The translations under genes were made by a program, and so were the position numbers. Shown in pieces: positions 6,945 through 14,191 of a stretch of 35,304 bases of DNA (position 1 is the stretch's first letter; the number at the start of each line of letters is the position of its first letter). The notes under the pieces are model-generated. The model saw only the letters and a list, made by a program, of their open reading frames with translations, was not told the DNA's origin and did not search any database. The DNA is from a bacterium (GTDB lineage: Bacteria > Bacteroidota > Bacteroidia > Bacteroidales > Muribaculaceae). The stretch is from contig SFTJ01000026.1 in NCBI GenBank assembly GCA_004563195.1, positions 1 to 35,304 on the forward strand, written 5' to 3'.

Positions 6945-7979
6945 ATGAAGAAGTTATGGCCATATCTTCTATTTCTTTCGATACAGCTATCAGTCCAAGC
7001 ACAATCTATGGTGGCTGAGGACTATTATGTGTCTGCATTTAATGAAATGTCGGATATGCTTGCCGGGCGAGACACGCTTTCAATAAAAAGAGCCGGCTTT
7101 CTTGCTGAATGGGCATATTATGAAGGGAAATTAGACTATAAAACCGACTTCTGTGATGAGATTGATAGAATAAAGACGTTTATTCTGTCTTTATATGAGG
7201 TAAACAAACTTCAGGCATACAAAACAGGTATGCAGATGGCTATCACTTCATATATAGTCAGCCCGTATTCCGGGAATGGCTATACACCGTATACCTATGA
7301 TTTTGAAACCTTTGCAATGGACGATGAGCCATGGGAACGGCAATTTGTCAGCAGAACGCTAAAAACACATAAAGGACAGTGTCGTTCACTTCCATGGATG
7401 TATAAAATTCTTGCAAGTGAATTAAATGCCGACGCGTCATTATCCCACGCTCCGCGACATTGCTACATTATGTATAAAGATGAAGATAAAATTACACCGG
7501 AAGAATGGATAAATCTCGAACTGACAACTAATCAGATGAATCCGTCATGATGGATTAAGCAGGATTTTGAAATTTGCGATTCCGCAGTCCAAGCCGGAAC
7601 CTACATGACTCCATTGACAGATATTGAGACTGTTGCCTGCCAGATGGCTGAACTCGCATTTGGATATTGTGAAAAATTCAATCGTTATGATGAGTTCACT
7701 TATTACTGTGCAAGTCGCTCTCTTGAATTCTATCCTATGAATCCGAATGCATGGATAATTAGAGGCAAGTCGCTTGAGCGAATAATTCATAATTATCTTA
7801 AGAACAACGGAAATATCGTCGATGATTATGCCGCATACTTGATATATTTAATGGATGAAACAAAACGGAATTTTGACAAAACTTATATGACAGAAGAAAC
7901 CGAAGAAATCAGAGAACGACGGAAACAACAAGCAATAGACGCTCAAAAGTATATCAAAGAAAAAATACAGTCAAAATGA
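6945..7979 (+). pseudogene. Transglutaminase-like exported protein with one in-frame TGA
   Basis: A single frame of 345 codons runs from ATG 6945 to TGA 7977-7979, broken only by TGA at 7548-7550 (codon 202). The N-terminus is a signal peptide (MKKLWPYLLFLSIQLSVQAQ). Residues ~140-200 look like a transglutaminase/cysteine-protease core: Cys146 in KGQCRSLPWMYKILA, His172 in APRHCYI and Asn190 in WINLELTT. The part after the stop (WIKQDFEICDSAVQAGTYM, then a helical ASRSLEFYPMNPNAWIIRGK region) continues the same family, in which I know full-length Bacteroidetes members of this shape. The stop most likely replaced a Trp codon (TGG TGG would give WW). Whether the N-terminal 201-residue fragment works is unknown. 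The 3' end overlaps the next gene by ATGA, which suggests translational coupling. The original ORF is AT-rich and foreign-looking. Confidence 0.7.
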
Positions 7980-8782
7980 AATATTTACAGTTGATATTAA
8001 TTGTGCTACTTTGTTCGTTAAGTAGCCATGCGTATTCTCATCTTTCGCCATATTCATATTGTGGCGGCGACCCCGTGAATTGTGTTGACCCGACTGGTTG
8101 CATAATTGAAGGAGTGACTAAAAAGGATGCCGCTATGGCAGTACAAGACTTTAGAGCTATGTTCCCAGGCGATGAATTCGCTAACTTCAGGAATTTGATT
8201 GTTCAATCTGGCAAGAAACAAAATGGAAAATCATTTGCTACAATCTCAGCCGACGCGCTCTCAACCGCCTTCTCTGGAATCACTCTAAACGAAGATCAGC
8301 AGACATTGGTTCAGATGGTCGTCAACACGATTAATTCTGATGACGTGCATAAAGTCGAATATCTGACTCCTGGTAAGGATATGTCTCGTTCCTCTTTAAA
8401 TGAATTTTTACCACAGTTGAACTTATTAGGAATAACTTCGGAAATGGTAGCAAATATGCCCGGCGGAGGTTCTAAATTCGTAATGGCCTTATGTGGAGAA
8501 GCCTCCACTATTCCTACCAAATCAGGTTCATTATCAATAATATTAAACACTAACAGTGGTTTTGTTACAAACCGTCCAGCAACATTAGGACACGAAATTA
8601 TAGGACATGGACGTTCATATAGGTTAGGTTATACAGATTCTCAATCACAGCATATTTTGCCAATTCAAGTTGAAAACCTTATTTTACGAAATATGGGGAG
8701 TCCATTATTTAGGAATGGAACTGACCATGCACCTTTGAAAAAATTTATTCCTAATTATATGTCGCTTACAATCTTTAGATGA
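7976..8782 (+). CDS. Exported RHS-tip fused to a HExxxH metallopeptidase-like domain (candidate effector)
   Basis: A 268-residue protein built from three parts. Residues 1-19 are a signal peptide (MKYLQLILIVLLCSLSSHA). Residues 22-41 (HLSPYSYCGGDPVNCVDPTG) are the very end of the RHS-associated core that normally closes a long RHS shell. Residues 42-268 are a variable C-terminal domain, the place where polymorphic toxins carry their toxic part. This domain holds TLGHEIIGHGRS, with His206, Glu207 and His211 in HExxxH spacing, the spacing of M49 dipeptidyl peptidase III (HELLGH) rather than the common HExxH. Glu233 in QVENLILR is a possible third zinc ligand. No RHS repeats precede it. It overlaps its upstream and downstream neighbours by ATGA on each side. 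The effector role is inference; a domesticated periplasmic peptidase is the alternative. Confidence 0.65.
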   Translation: MKYLQLILIVLLCSLSSHAYSHLSPYSYCGGDPVNCVDPTGCIIEGVTKKDAAMAVQDFRAMFPGDEFANFRNLIVQSGKKQNGKSFATISADALSTAFSGITLNEDQQTLVQMVVNTINSDDVHKVEYLTPGKDMSRSSLNEFLPQLNLLGITSEMVANMPGGGSKFVMALCGEASTIPTKSGSLSIILNTNSGFVTNRPATLGHEIIGHGRSYRLGYTDSQSQHILPIQVENLILRNMGSPLFRNGTDHAPLKKFIPNYMSLTIFR

Positions 8783-9276
8783 TGAAATATCTTTTAATGG
8801 TAGCATTATTCTGCCTATGTTTTACCAATATGATTTATTCTTCAGAATGTGATGAAGGTAAATACTGGCGTGAACTACAATGGGATTCCGGTCGTAAATA
8901 CATATGCTATGAATTTGGCTTTTCCAACATAATTAAAATATATATTGCCGATGGGGACACCATCTGTAATGTTTTAATTCTTGATGGTAAAGGTATTTGT
9001 GTTTCAACTACATGCACGAAAACGCCTATATTAAAATGGGCCTTCGATGATATGACTAATGAGATAACAAAGGCCTCGGTAAAATTAGACAATAATTATA
9101 AACCGTATTATTACAAATTATCAATCTTTAATGGCAGTTATCAGACAATTCTATCTACATCGACATTGCTAACTGACAATAGGAATGGTGTTAAGAAAAA
9201 AATAGAAGACCTCAAAGCTTTCATGGTTAGACTTTGGGAGTCCAATTGTATAAAAGAAAATAGTAGTAATCACTAA
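8779..9276 (+). CDS. Small exported protein, candidate immunity/partner of the HExxxH protein
   Basis: A 165-residue protein that I do not recognise. Residues 1-22 are a signal peptide (MMKYLLMVALFCLCFTNMIYSS). The mature ~143 residues alternate polar and hydrophobic residues, suggesting beta structure (YICYEFGFSNIIKIYIADGD), contain several Cys (in ICNVLILDGKGICVSTTCT and near the end), and finish with a helical KKIEDLKAFMVRLWESN. Its start overlaps the stop of the preceding gene (ATGATGA), so the two are translated together. Size, order, coupling and matching periplasmic export fit an immunity protein, but no homology supports this. Very low G+C compared with flanking chromosomal genes. Confidence 0.55.
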   Translation: MMKYLLMVALFCLCFTNMIYSSECDEGKYWRELQWDSGRKYICYEFGFSNIIKIYIADGDTICNVLILDGKGICVSTTCTKTPILKWAFDDMTNEITKASVKLDNNYKPYYYKLSIFNGSYQTILSTSTLLTDNRNGVKKKIEDLKAFMVRLWESNCIKENSSNH

Positions 9277-9309
9277 ACGGTACTGATACTAATATTTTAT
9301 AAAAAATGA

Positions 9310-9662
9310 TGAATATTTTTATCAGCCGATAATGCTTTCTTTCTTGTATGCTTCTGGAAAATGATAAGGTCTGACCCTGCATTGTCGCAGAACGTATTGT
9401 TGGGCAGACGCAACGTCGCCATTAGGTCGACACGCTTCACCAGCTCCATCCTGATGAAAGGACTGCCGGCGTTCATCACACCCTGATGCTATGAAAGCTA
9501 CAAGTCCACCCTCGCGCACTTGATCAAGATATTTAGAATGAAGTGATTGTGTATCGTTTTGGTTGCCTGACAATAGGCAATCTCTTTGCTCACGGCATAA
9601 GCCAGGACTGCCACCGCAAAATCTCCGGAAGGAACATTTGAGGTGACGGCATAGCGTATCAT
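9310..9662 (-). pseudogene. Relic of an ICE-type N6-adenine DNA methylase/helicase
   Basis: Fragments in three frames join into a familiar order. VTSNVPSGDFAV matches the methylase SNIPFGD-type catalytic block. SKEIAYCQATKTIHN and, after a frameshift near 9545, YLDQVREGGLVAFIAS follow. After a second shift near 9485 comes VMNAGSPFIRMELVKRVDLM, then TLRLPNNTFCDNAGSDLIIF and QKHTRKKALSAD. I know this series from the very large methylase/helicase proteins of Bacteroides conjugative elements (normally well over 1000 residues). Only ~115 codons remain, without start or stop, so it is dead. The 9663-9909 stretch between it and the integrase holds nothing I can identify apart from a GCACCGC/GCGGTGC dyad. 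Confidence 0.65.
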
Positions 9663-9909
9663 TTGAGGATAACAAAACGCCCAACATTACTGCCATTTCT
9701 GGGTGTAATATTGGGTATGTATTTTTCAAATGCTTGATAATCAAACTAATTCGCAGAGAGAGGAATTCGCACCCAATCAGAATTGTAGCTACACAAAGAA
9801 CAAGGCGAGGCAAAACTTCAATCGCTTTGCACCGCTTCGGCTATACTCGGGTTGCCTCATAGTGCTGCTTTTCACCAGCGGTGCACAGTTACCTTGACGA
9901 ATAATAGGG

Positions 9910-11445
9910 CTAAATGCCCTTCATTATGATTTCAAGAACTTCGTTCAGCTTATCTGTCGGAAGCCGTTTGATGTACTCTGCTCGGGCATCGAGGTTGCCT
10001 CGGATGTGAGCGAGGACGGCGAGGTGTGCATTGACGGAAGCGGTATCGCCCTCGAACATTTCAAGATACGTTTCGCAGGTAGGCAGACCGAGCCAAATAC
10101 GCTCGTCATCAGTGATTGCATGGTCGAAGACGGTCTCAACTCCTGATTGGGCGTTCTCGTTGAGGATACTAATCTTCTCACGCTTGCTTTCATCATCGAA
10201 TTTTACATACTTCATCATCATGTCGGCGGTGGTGTGACCGGTGACGGCACGAATGTCCTCCGGCGACATGCCTTTGCGTAGGCACATAGTTACGAATGTA
10301 CGTCGAGCCACATGCGATGTAAGCAACTCATACTTCGGGCGCACTTCCCGTGTCTTGGCGCGACCACTCTGCTTCTCTGTAATCCAGTCTCCAGTCATAC
10401 CAGCCAACTTCCCGACTACTTTTAATTGCTCGTTGTATTTCTGGTTTGTAATCCATGGGAAGATATAGGGATCTGGCTCGTCTGGAGCTTTGGGATACTT
10501 GGACAATATCATCATCGCCTCGTTAGCAAGGGCAAAACGCTGGCGTTTGTTGGTCTTCTTTGAAATTACATCAAGAATATCGCCGTCAATATTAGACCAC
10601 CGTAGATTCATTACATCAGAAAACCTAAGTCCGGTGTAACAGGCGAATACAAACACATTTCGTGTTCTGTCTATAGCCTTTCTCCCAGTGGGGAAAATCA
10701 AAATGGATTGCAGTTCCTCGGGAGTAAGAGCATATAGGTTCACCGTGCTGTCCGCTTTAGTTTCGTCACGGAAACGCTGCTGGTATGCTTGATAGGCATT
10801 ATTTTTGTTATACCCCTTCTTCGTAGCCCAGTTAAGGAATGTCTTTATATCCATCATTGACTTGTGGGTATAGTTGTTGGATAGCCCTTTGGCTATAAGA
10901 GCCAGTTCAAACTTCGCCAAAAATTCATCGTTGATGTCTTCAAAATAGACACCACTTCTAAAATCCTTCAAATGGCGGAGCATAGTCTTATGCTTTGTGA
11001 GTGTTCCTTTGCTCCACTGAGCAGTTACAGGAGTTTCCTTAATCTCCTTTTCCCTTTCATCAATCAATATCTGATACACCTCTGCAACAGTAAGTCGAGA
11101 AGACTTTTCTTCGTTAAGTATTCCTTTGACTTTTTCTTTGATTATGGCAGGAGAAACTTCCTCACCCTCCAGTTCGAGCTGATTGAAAGCTTCATGTATG
11201 GTTACTTCGACTTTTGCGATACGGGTGTTGATATCAGAAGCAGATACGCCATCCGCATTAAAATTATTCCTTTTGACTCTTTGCGCTTCTGAATCCCATT
11301 TGGATGGTTGAAGTCGATAGCCAATATAGTACCAAACCCGCTTACCGCCGAAAGTGATGTCGGCGTTAATAGGCATTTCATCGGAATCGGTCTTGCCTTT
11401 TCTCTTTTCAATTCGGAAATTTATCCTGTGCTTGTATTTGTCCAT
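9910..11445 (-). CDS. Tyrosine recombinase (integrase) of the island
   Basis: I place the start at ATG 11445 (MDKYKHRINFRIEKRKGK), giving 511 residues; an upstream in-frame extension to 11571 is AT-rich and not protein-like. It has an N-terminal arm-binding-type domain (GKRVWYYIGYRLQPSKWD), a SAM-like core-binding domain (~150-240), and a catalytic domain with Arg274 (CYTGLRFSDV), Lys near 297 (SKKTNKRQ), His378 and Arg381 (SHVARRTF), His404 (TGHTTADMMMKY) and nucleophile Tyr413. This is the phage-integrase family as carried by Bacteroidetes integrative elements. About 98 residues follow the Tyr, longer than usual (ending VLEIIMKGI). It reads away from attR, which lies 180 bp upstream of its start, and probably catalysed insertion into tRNA-Ser. 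All catalytic residues are present. Confidence 0.93.
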   Translation of the reverse strand: MDKYKHRINFRIEKRKGKTDSDEMPINADITFGGKRVWYYIGYRLQPSKWDSEAQRVKRNNFNADGVSASDINTRIAKVEVTIHEAFNQLELEGEEVSPAIIKEKVKGILNEEKSSRLTVAEVYQILIDEREKEIKETPVTAQWSKGTLTKHKTMLRHLKDFRSGVYFEDINDEFLAKFELALIAKGLSNNYTHKSMMDIKTFLNWATKKGYNKNNAYQAYQQRFRDETKADSTVNLYALTPEELQSILIFPTGRKAIDRTRNVFVFACYTGLRFSDVMNLRWSNIDGDILDVISKKTNKRQRFALANEAMMILSKYPKAPDEPDPYIFPWITNQKYNEQLKVVGKLAGMTGDWITEKQSGRAKTREVRPKYELLTSHVARRTFVTMCLRKGMSPEDIRAVTGHTTADMMMKYVKFDDESKREKISILNENAQSGVETVFDHAITDDERIWLGLPTCETYLEMFEGDTASVNAHLAVLAHIRGNLDARAEYIKRLPTDKLNEVLEIIMKGI

Positions 11446-11488
11446 GATAGAGCGTTTGTTGGTGATACTACATTTTAACCATACATAA

Positions 11489-11511
11489 TTACATACAATT
11501 TTACATACAAT
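11489..11511. repeat. Short direct repeats between integrase and attR
   Basis: TTACATACAAT occurs at 11489-11499 and 11501-11511 (12-bp period), with a partial third unit (CATACATAAT) at 11480-11489. Placement between the recombinase start and attR suits arm-type integrase or excisionase binding sites, or an operator for the integrase gene. The rest of 11446-11625 is AT-rich without a gene. Confidence 0.45.
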
Positions 11512-11625
11512 CAAGGATAATCCAATATATTTTAGTTTGCGGCCTTTGCGATATAATACACTAATTATCAATAGATATAACGTAGAATTTGAGCTGTAGT
11601 GATATTTTATTTTACAAATAGTTCA

Positions 11626-11647
11626 AATCTCGTCCTCTCCGCAAAGA
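11626..11647 (+). repeat. attR: distal copy of the 22-bp direct repeat
   Basis: Exact copy of 5569-5590. The preceding GTTCA differs from the tRNA GTTCG by one base, so the repeat boundary is sharp. It ends five bases before the stop codon of the convergently placed serine hydrolase gene, so the island separates that gene from the tRNA terminator it probably once shared. Confidence 0.8.
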
Positions 11648-11651
11648 AAAA

Positions 11652-12929
11652 TCACTCCCACAGATTCTGCTTGGGCATCACTGCGCCGTAATCGGCTCGC
11701 AGCATATCCACCAGCTGCACAAACTGACGCACAAAGTTATGCCCTATCCACACGCCGGTGTTAGTCACTATCACCCAGCACTCTCCATCGGGGAAATGCT
11801 TCACAAAGGAGTGTGCCGAGTACAATGTTCCGGTGCGGAGCCAACTGCCATCTTTCTCGATATGGCTCCAGCCGCGGCACACAGCACTCTCTTCATCATA
11901 TTCGGTCATCTTGGCTATGCTTCGTGCCGTGAGTATGTCGGGCACTCGATTATCGCCGTCGATCGATGCCACAAGTCGTGCTATTGCCGGTGCCGATGCC
12001 ACCCATCCGCCGGCGCCCATCAAACCATACACATCGGTGCCTCCATACACGCGTGGCACCATCTTGCCGCTTCCGTTATACTCTTCCACCATCACAGTGT
12101 CGGGGGCATAATAGCACGATTCGCAGTCGTAGCGCTCGCTCAGATAGTTGGTGGCCGGATAAAAGCCTCCCGAACACACCTCACCAAGCAAGTCGTTCAT
12201 CACATAATCCCAATAGTCCTTTCCAGCAGCCTTCTCCACCACAAGCGATAGCAACATATACCCGAAGTTGCTGTATCGGCGTATCTCGCCGGGAGCAGCC
12301 ATAAGGCGGCGACGAAGCACACGCCGAGCCAGGTCGGCACCTCGAGGCGCCTCGGCGAGCGAATCGGCTGTCATAATGTCGCGAATATTAAACATCGGGT
12401 CGCCGTAGCGGGTGGCAAACCCGCCTTTATGCACCAACAGATGGTCTACCGTGAGCTCATAAAGGCGCTCATCGGTTATGGAATTGCTGTAGATGGTGTC
12501 GCTCAATATGCCTTTGGGGCCAAACACCTTGGCATCGAGGCTCAAACGGCCTTCTTCGCACAATTTCATCACTGCCACGGCGGTTATCAACTTCGACGAC
12601 GAGGCTATGCGCATCACTTGGTTGGCCTCCAATGCTATGCCAAACTTCTCATCGCTCCATCCATAGCCCTTGGCAAAAATAAGCGAATCATGGCGCGTTA
12701 CTGCCACCGACATGCCTCGCAAATCCCATTTGTCCATAAACCGGCTCATCTTGCGATCCATAGGTTCGAGGGCTGCTGTGGTCGATGCCTTGTTGCTGAG
12801 CGTATCGTGCCATTGGGTGATATGCCTGTCGGGAAGCGCATGGCTCGACGCCGATTTTTCTCCACTTCCACACATTGCACACAGCACTCCAAGAGCACTC
12901 ACATATATCATTGTCAATATTTTTCTCAT
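11652..12929 (-). CDS. Serine hydrolase, beta-lactamase (class C)/esterase fold
   Basis: A 425-residue exported protein with a hydrophobic signal (MRKILTMIYVSALGVLCAMC); Cys17 or Cys20 could be lipidated, though neither fits the lipobox well. The class C serine hydrolase fold (PF00144) is indicated by FAKGYGWSDEKF, the SxxK motif IASSSK (nucleophile Ser110, base Lys113), the YxN motif RRYSNFGY (Tyr219, Asn221), and a third-box equivalent RTGTL near the C-terminus. The substrate (peptidoglycan peptide, D-peptide or ester) cannot be deduced. Its promoter is well formed upstream (12998-13029). The gene ends at the island boundary and has no terminator of its own there. Confidence 0.88.
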   Translation of the reverse strand: MRKILTMIYVSALGVLCAMCGSGEKSASSHALPDRHITQWHDTLSNKASTTAALEPMDRKMSRFMDKWDLRGMSVAVTRHDSLIFAKGYGWSDEKFGIALEANQVMRIASSSKLITAVAVMKLCEEGRLSLDAKVFGPKGILSDTIYSNSITDERLYELTVDHLLVHKGGFATRYGDPMFNIRDIMTADSLAEAPRGADLARRVLRRRLMAAPGEIRRYSNFGYMLLSLVVEKAAGKDYWDYVMNDLLGEVCSGGFYPATNYLSERYDCESCYYAPDTVMVEEYNGSGKMVPRVYGGTDVYGLMGAGGWVASAPAIARLVASIDGDNRVPDILTARSIAKMTEYDEESAVCRGWSHIEKDGSWLRTGTLYSAHSFVKHFPDGECWVIVTNTGVWIGHNFVRQFVQLVDMLRADYGAVMPKQNLWE

Positions 12930-12997
12930 TTCGTCTATTAAGCTTCGGTTACTTTTCTATTTTTTGCAAAAAACGGTATTCTTGCAGGCACTTTTTG

Positions 12998-13029
12998 CAA
13001 AGTTACGGCTTTTGAGCCACCGATGCAAA
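12998..13029 (-). promoter_or_regulatory. Promoter of the serine hydrolase gene
   Basis: On the minus strand TTTG (13026-13029) and TAACTTTG (12998-13005) are 20 bp apart, matching the Bacteroidetes consensus. The start codon is at 12929, giving a leader of about 60 nt. Confidence 0.65.
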
Positions 13030-13051
13030 CCTGCCGCTCGCATCTCATGTC

Positions 13052-13108
13052 AAAAAAAGCCAATCGCGCTAATGCCGGCTTATTTGCTCACCGTCATTTG
13101 CGCGATTG
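13052..13108 (-). terminator. Terminator of the YitT-family gene
   Basis: CAATCGCGC (13061-13069) pairs with GCGCGATTG (13100-13108), a perfect 9-bp stem with a long loop. On the minus strand GGC and a run of T (A-run 13052-13058 on plus) follow. Confidence 0.7.
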
Positions 13109-13154
13109 TGTTATCTCTCTCATGCTTGCCGCTACACTGCACAGGTCACAAGAG

Positions 13155-14066
13155 TTATTTCTTCTTCTTTGCGGCGTGTATTCGGGCAAATCCTTCGCCA
13201 AACACTCCCACCACGCGACTCATCGACACGAATGCATTGGGGTCGATTTCGTTTATCAGTTCGAAGATGCGATCGCTCTCATAGCGGCGCGCCAGGCACA
13301 TCACCACCTTGCTTTGCTCGTGGGTGTAGCTGCCTTCCGATGCCAGCAATGTGCATCCACGGTCCACTTTTTCGTTGATGGCACGCGATATCTCATCATA
13401 TTTCTTGGTCACTATAAAGAACTGCACCGAGTGGCGCTGTCGTTCCATAAAGTAGTCCATCACATAGTACATCACAAATAGTGTGCAGAAGCCAAACACC
13501 ACTCTGCGCCAATCGTAGAAGATAAAGTAGCACGACGACACTATCACTATGTCGCAAATGGTGAGAACTCTGCCCAACGACACATCGCTGTGATACTTAT
13601 TCACTATGGCTGCCACTATATCGGTGCCGCCGGTGCTGCCGTTGTGCATAAAGATGAAGCCCAATCCCAAACCGGTGAGCACCGACCCCAATATGCACGC
13701 CATAAAGCTCTCACTGGGTCCCATCAGCTGCAGCAGGGTGCCATCGTCTTGCATTAGCAGAGTCTGCACCAAGCGAAGCATCAAGGTCACCGACACTATG
13801 GTGAAGATGGTTTTGAGCATAAACTTAAAACCGAGCACCTTCAGTCCCGATAGCATCAGCACGGCATTGATTACGAAATACACATAGTCGGCAGGAATGT
13901 TGGCTACGAAATACACAATACTCGACACACCTGCCACGCCACCTATGGTTATCTGATAGGGGAGCATAAATGCGCCCCAGCCCACGGTGTAGAACATAGC
14001 TCCCACCAAGAGAAGCATATAATCACTCACGTCACGCCGCGTGATCGTAAATTTGCCAATCTTCAT
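13155..14066 (-). CDS. YitT family membrane protein (DUF161/DUF2179)
   Basis: A 303-residue protein. After a short cytoplasmic start (MKIGKFTITRRDVSDY), about five to six hydrophobic segments lie between residues ~15 and 210 (YMLLLVGAMFYTVGWGAFML, GGVAGVSSIVYFV, VYFVINAVLML, and FMACILGSVLTGLGLGFIF). HNGSTGGTDIVAAIVNKY is the signature loop of DUF161. The last ~85 residues (FIVTKKYDEISRAINEKVDR to MSRVVGVFGEGF) are the soluble DUF2179 domain. Length and order fit the YitT family. Function is not established; transport has been suggested. The Lys-rich end (AAKKKK) is cytoplasmic. I see no strong promoter in the 125-bp gap upstream. Confidence 0.9.
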   Translation of the reverse strand: MKIGKFTITRRDVSDYMLLLVGAMFYTVGWGAFMLPYQITIGGVAGVSSIVYFVANIPADYVYFVINAVLMLSGLKVLGFKFMLKTIFTIVSVTLMLRLVQTLLMQDDGTLLQLMGPSESFMACILGSVLTGLGLGFIFMHNGSTGGTDIVAAIVNKYHSDVSLGRVLTICDIVIVSSCYFIFYDWRRVVFGFCTLFVMYYVMDYFMERQRHSVQFFIVTKKYDEISRAINEKVDRGCTLLASEGSYTHEQSKVVMCLARRYESDRIFELINEIDPNAFVSMSRVVGVFGEGFARIHAAKKKK

Positions 14067-14191
14067 ATTCCTCGTTGTTTACTTTTAGAAAAGTCTGTTA
14101 TCGCTGTTTTTTATGGGGTTACTTTGGTTTGTTCAGAGGAATGTTAATGCAGATTTATTTTATATCTACGATAGGATTTTTTGCCTTCTGC

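Larger units (their letters stand above)
5591..11647. mobile_element. Integrated genomic island (about 6.1 kb) at tRNA-Ser
   Basis: The region is bounded by the 22-bp direct repeat (attL 5569-5590, attR 11626-11647) and carries its own tyrosine recombinase next to attR. Inside are a decayed IS982-family element, a three-gene exported-protein cassette, and a relic of the large DNA methylase commonly carried by Bacteroidetes conjugative elements. The cassette is clearly more AT-rich than the flanking genes. No conjugation (tra), mobilisation or replication genes are visible, so the island is either a small cassette-type integrative element or the residue of a larger ICE. Confidence 0.75.

Noticed and set aside
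7548..7550. TGA read as selenocysteine or tryptophan
   Set aside because: Many intact genes here end in TGA (e.g. the hybrid sensor and rubredoxin), so the code is standard, and I see no convincing SECIS-like hairpin after this codon. A nonsense mutation is simpler.
9322..9813. 163-codon minus-strand ORF as a real gene
   Set aside because: It mixes one in-frame methylase fragment with out-of-frame sequence; the conserved peptide jumps between three frames, so this is a decayed relic.
11446..11571. N-terminal extension of the integrase upstream of ATG 11445
   Set aside because: AT-rich, contains the TTACATACAAT repeats and lacks protein-like composition; MDKYKHRINF is a natural integrase start.
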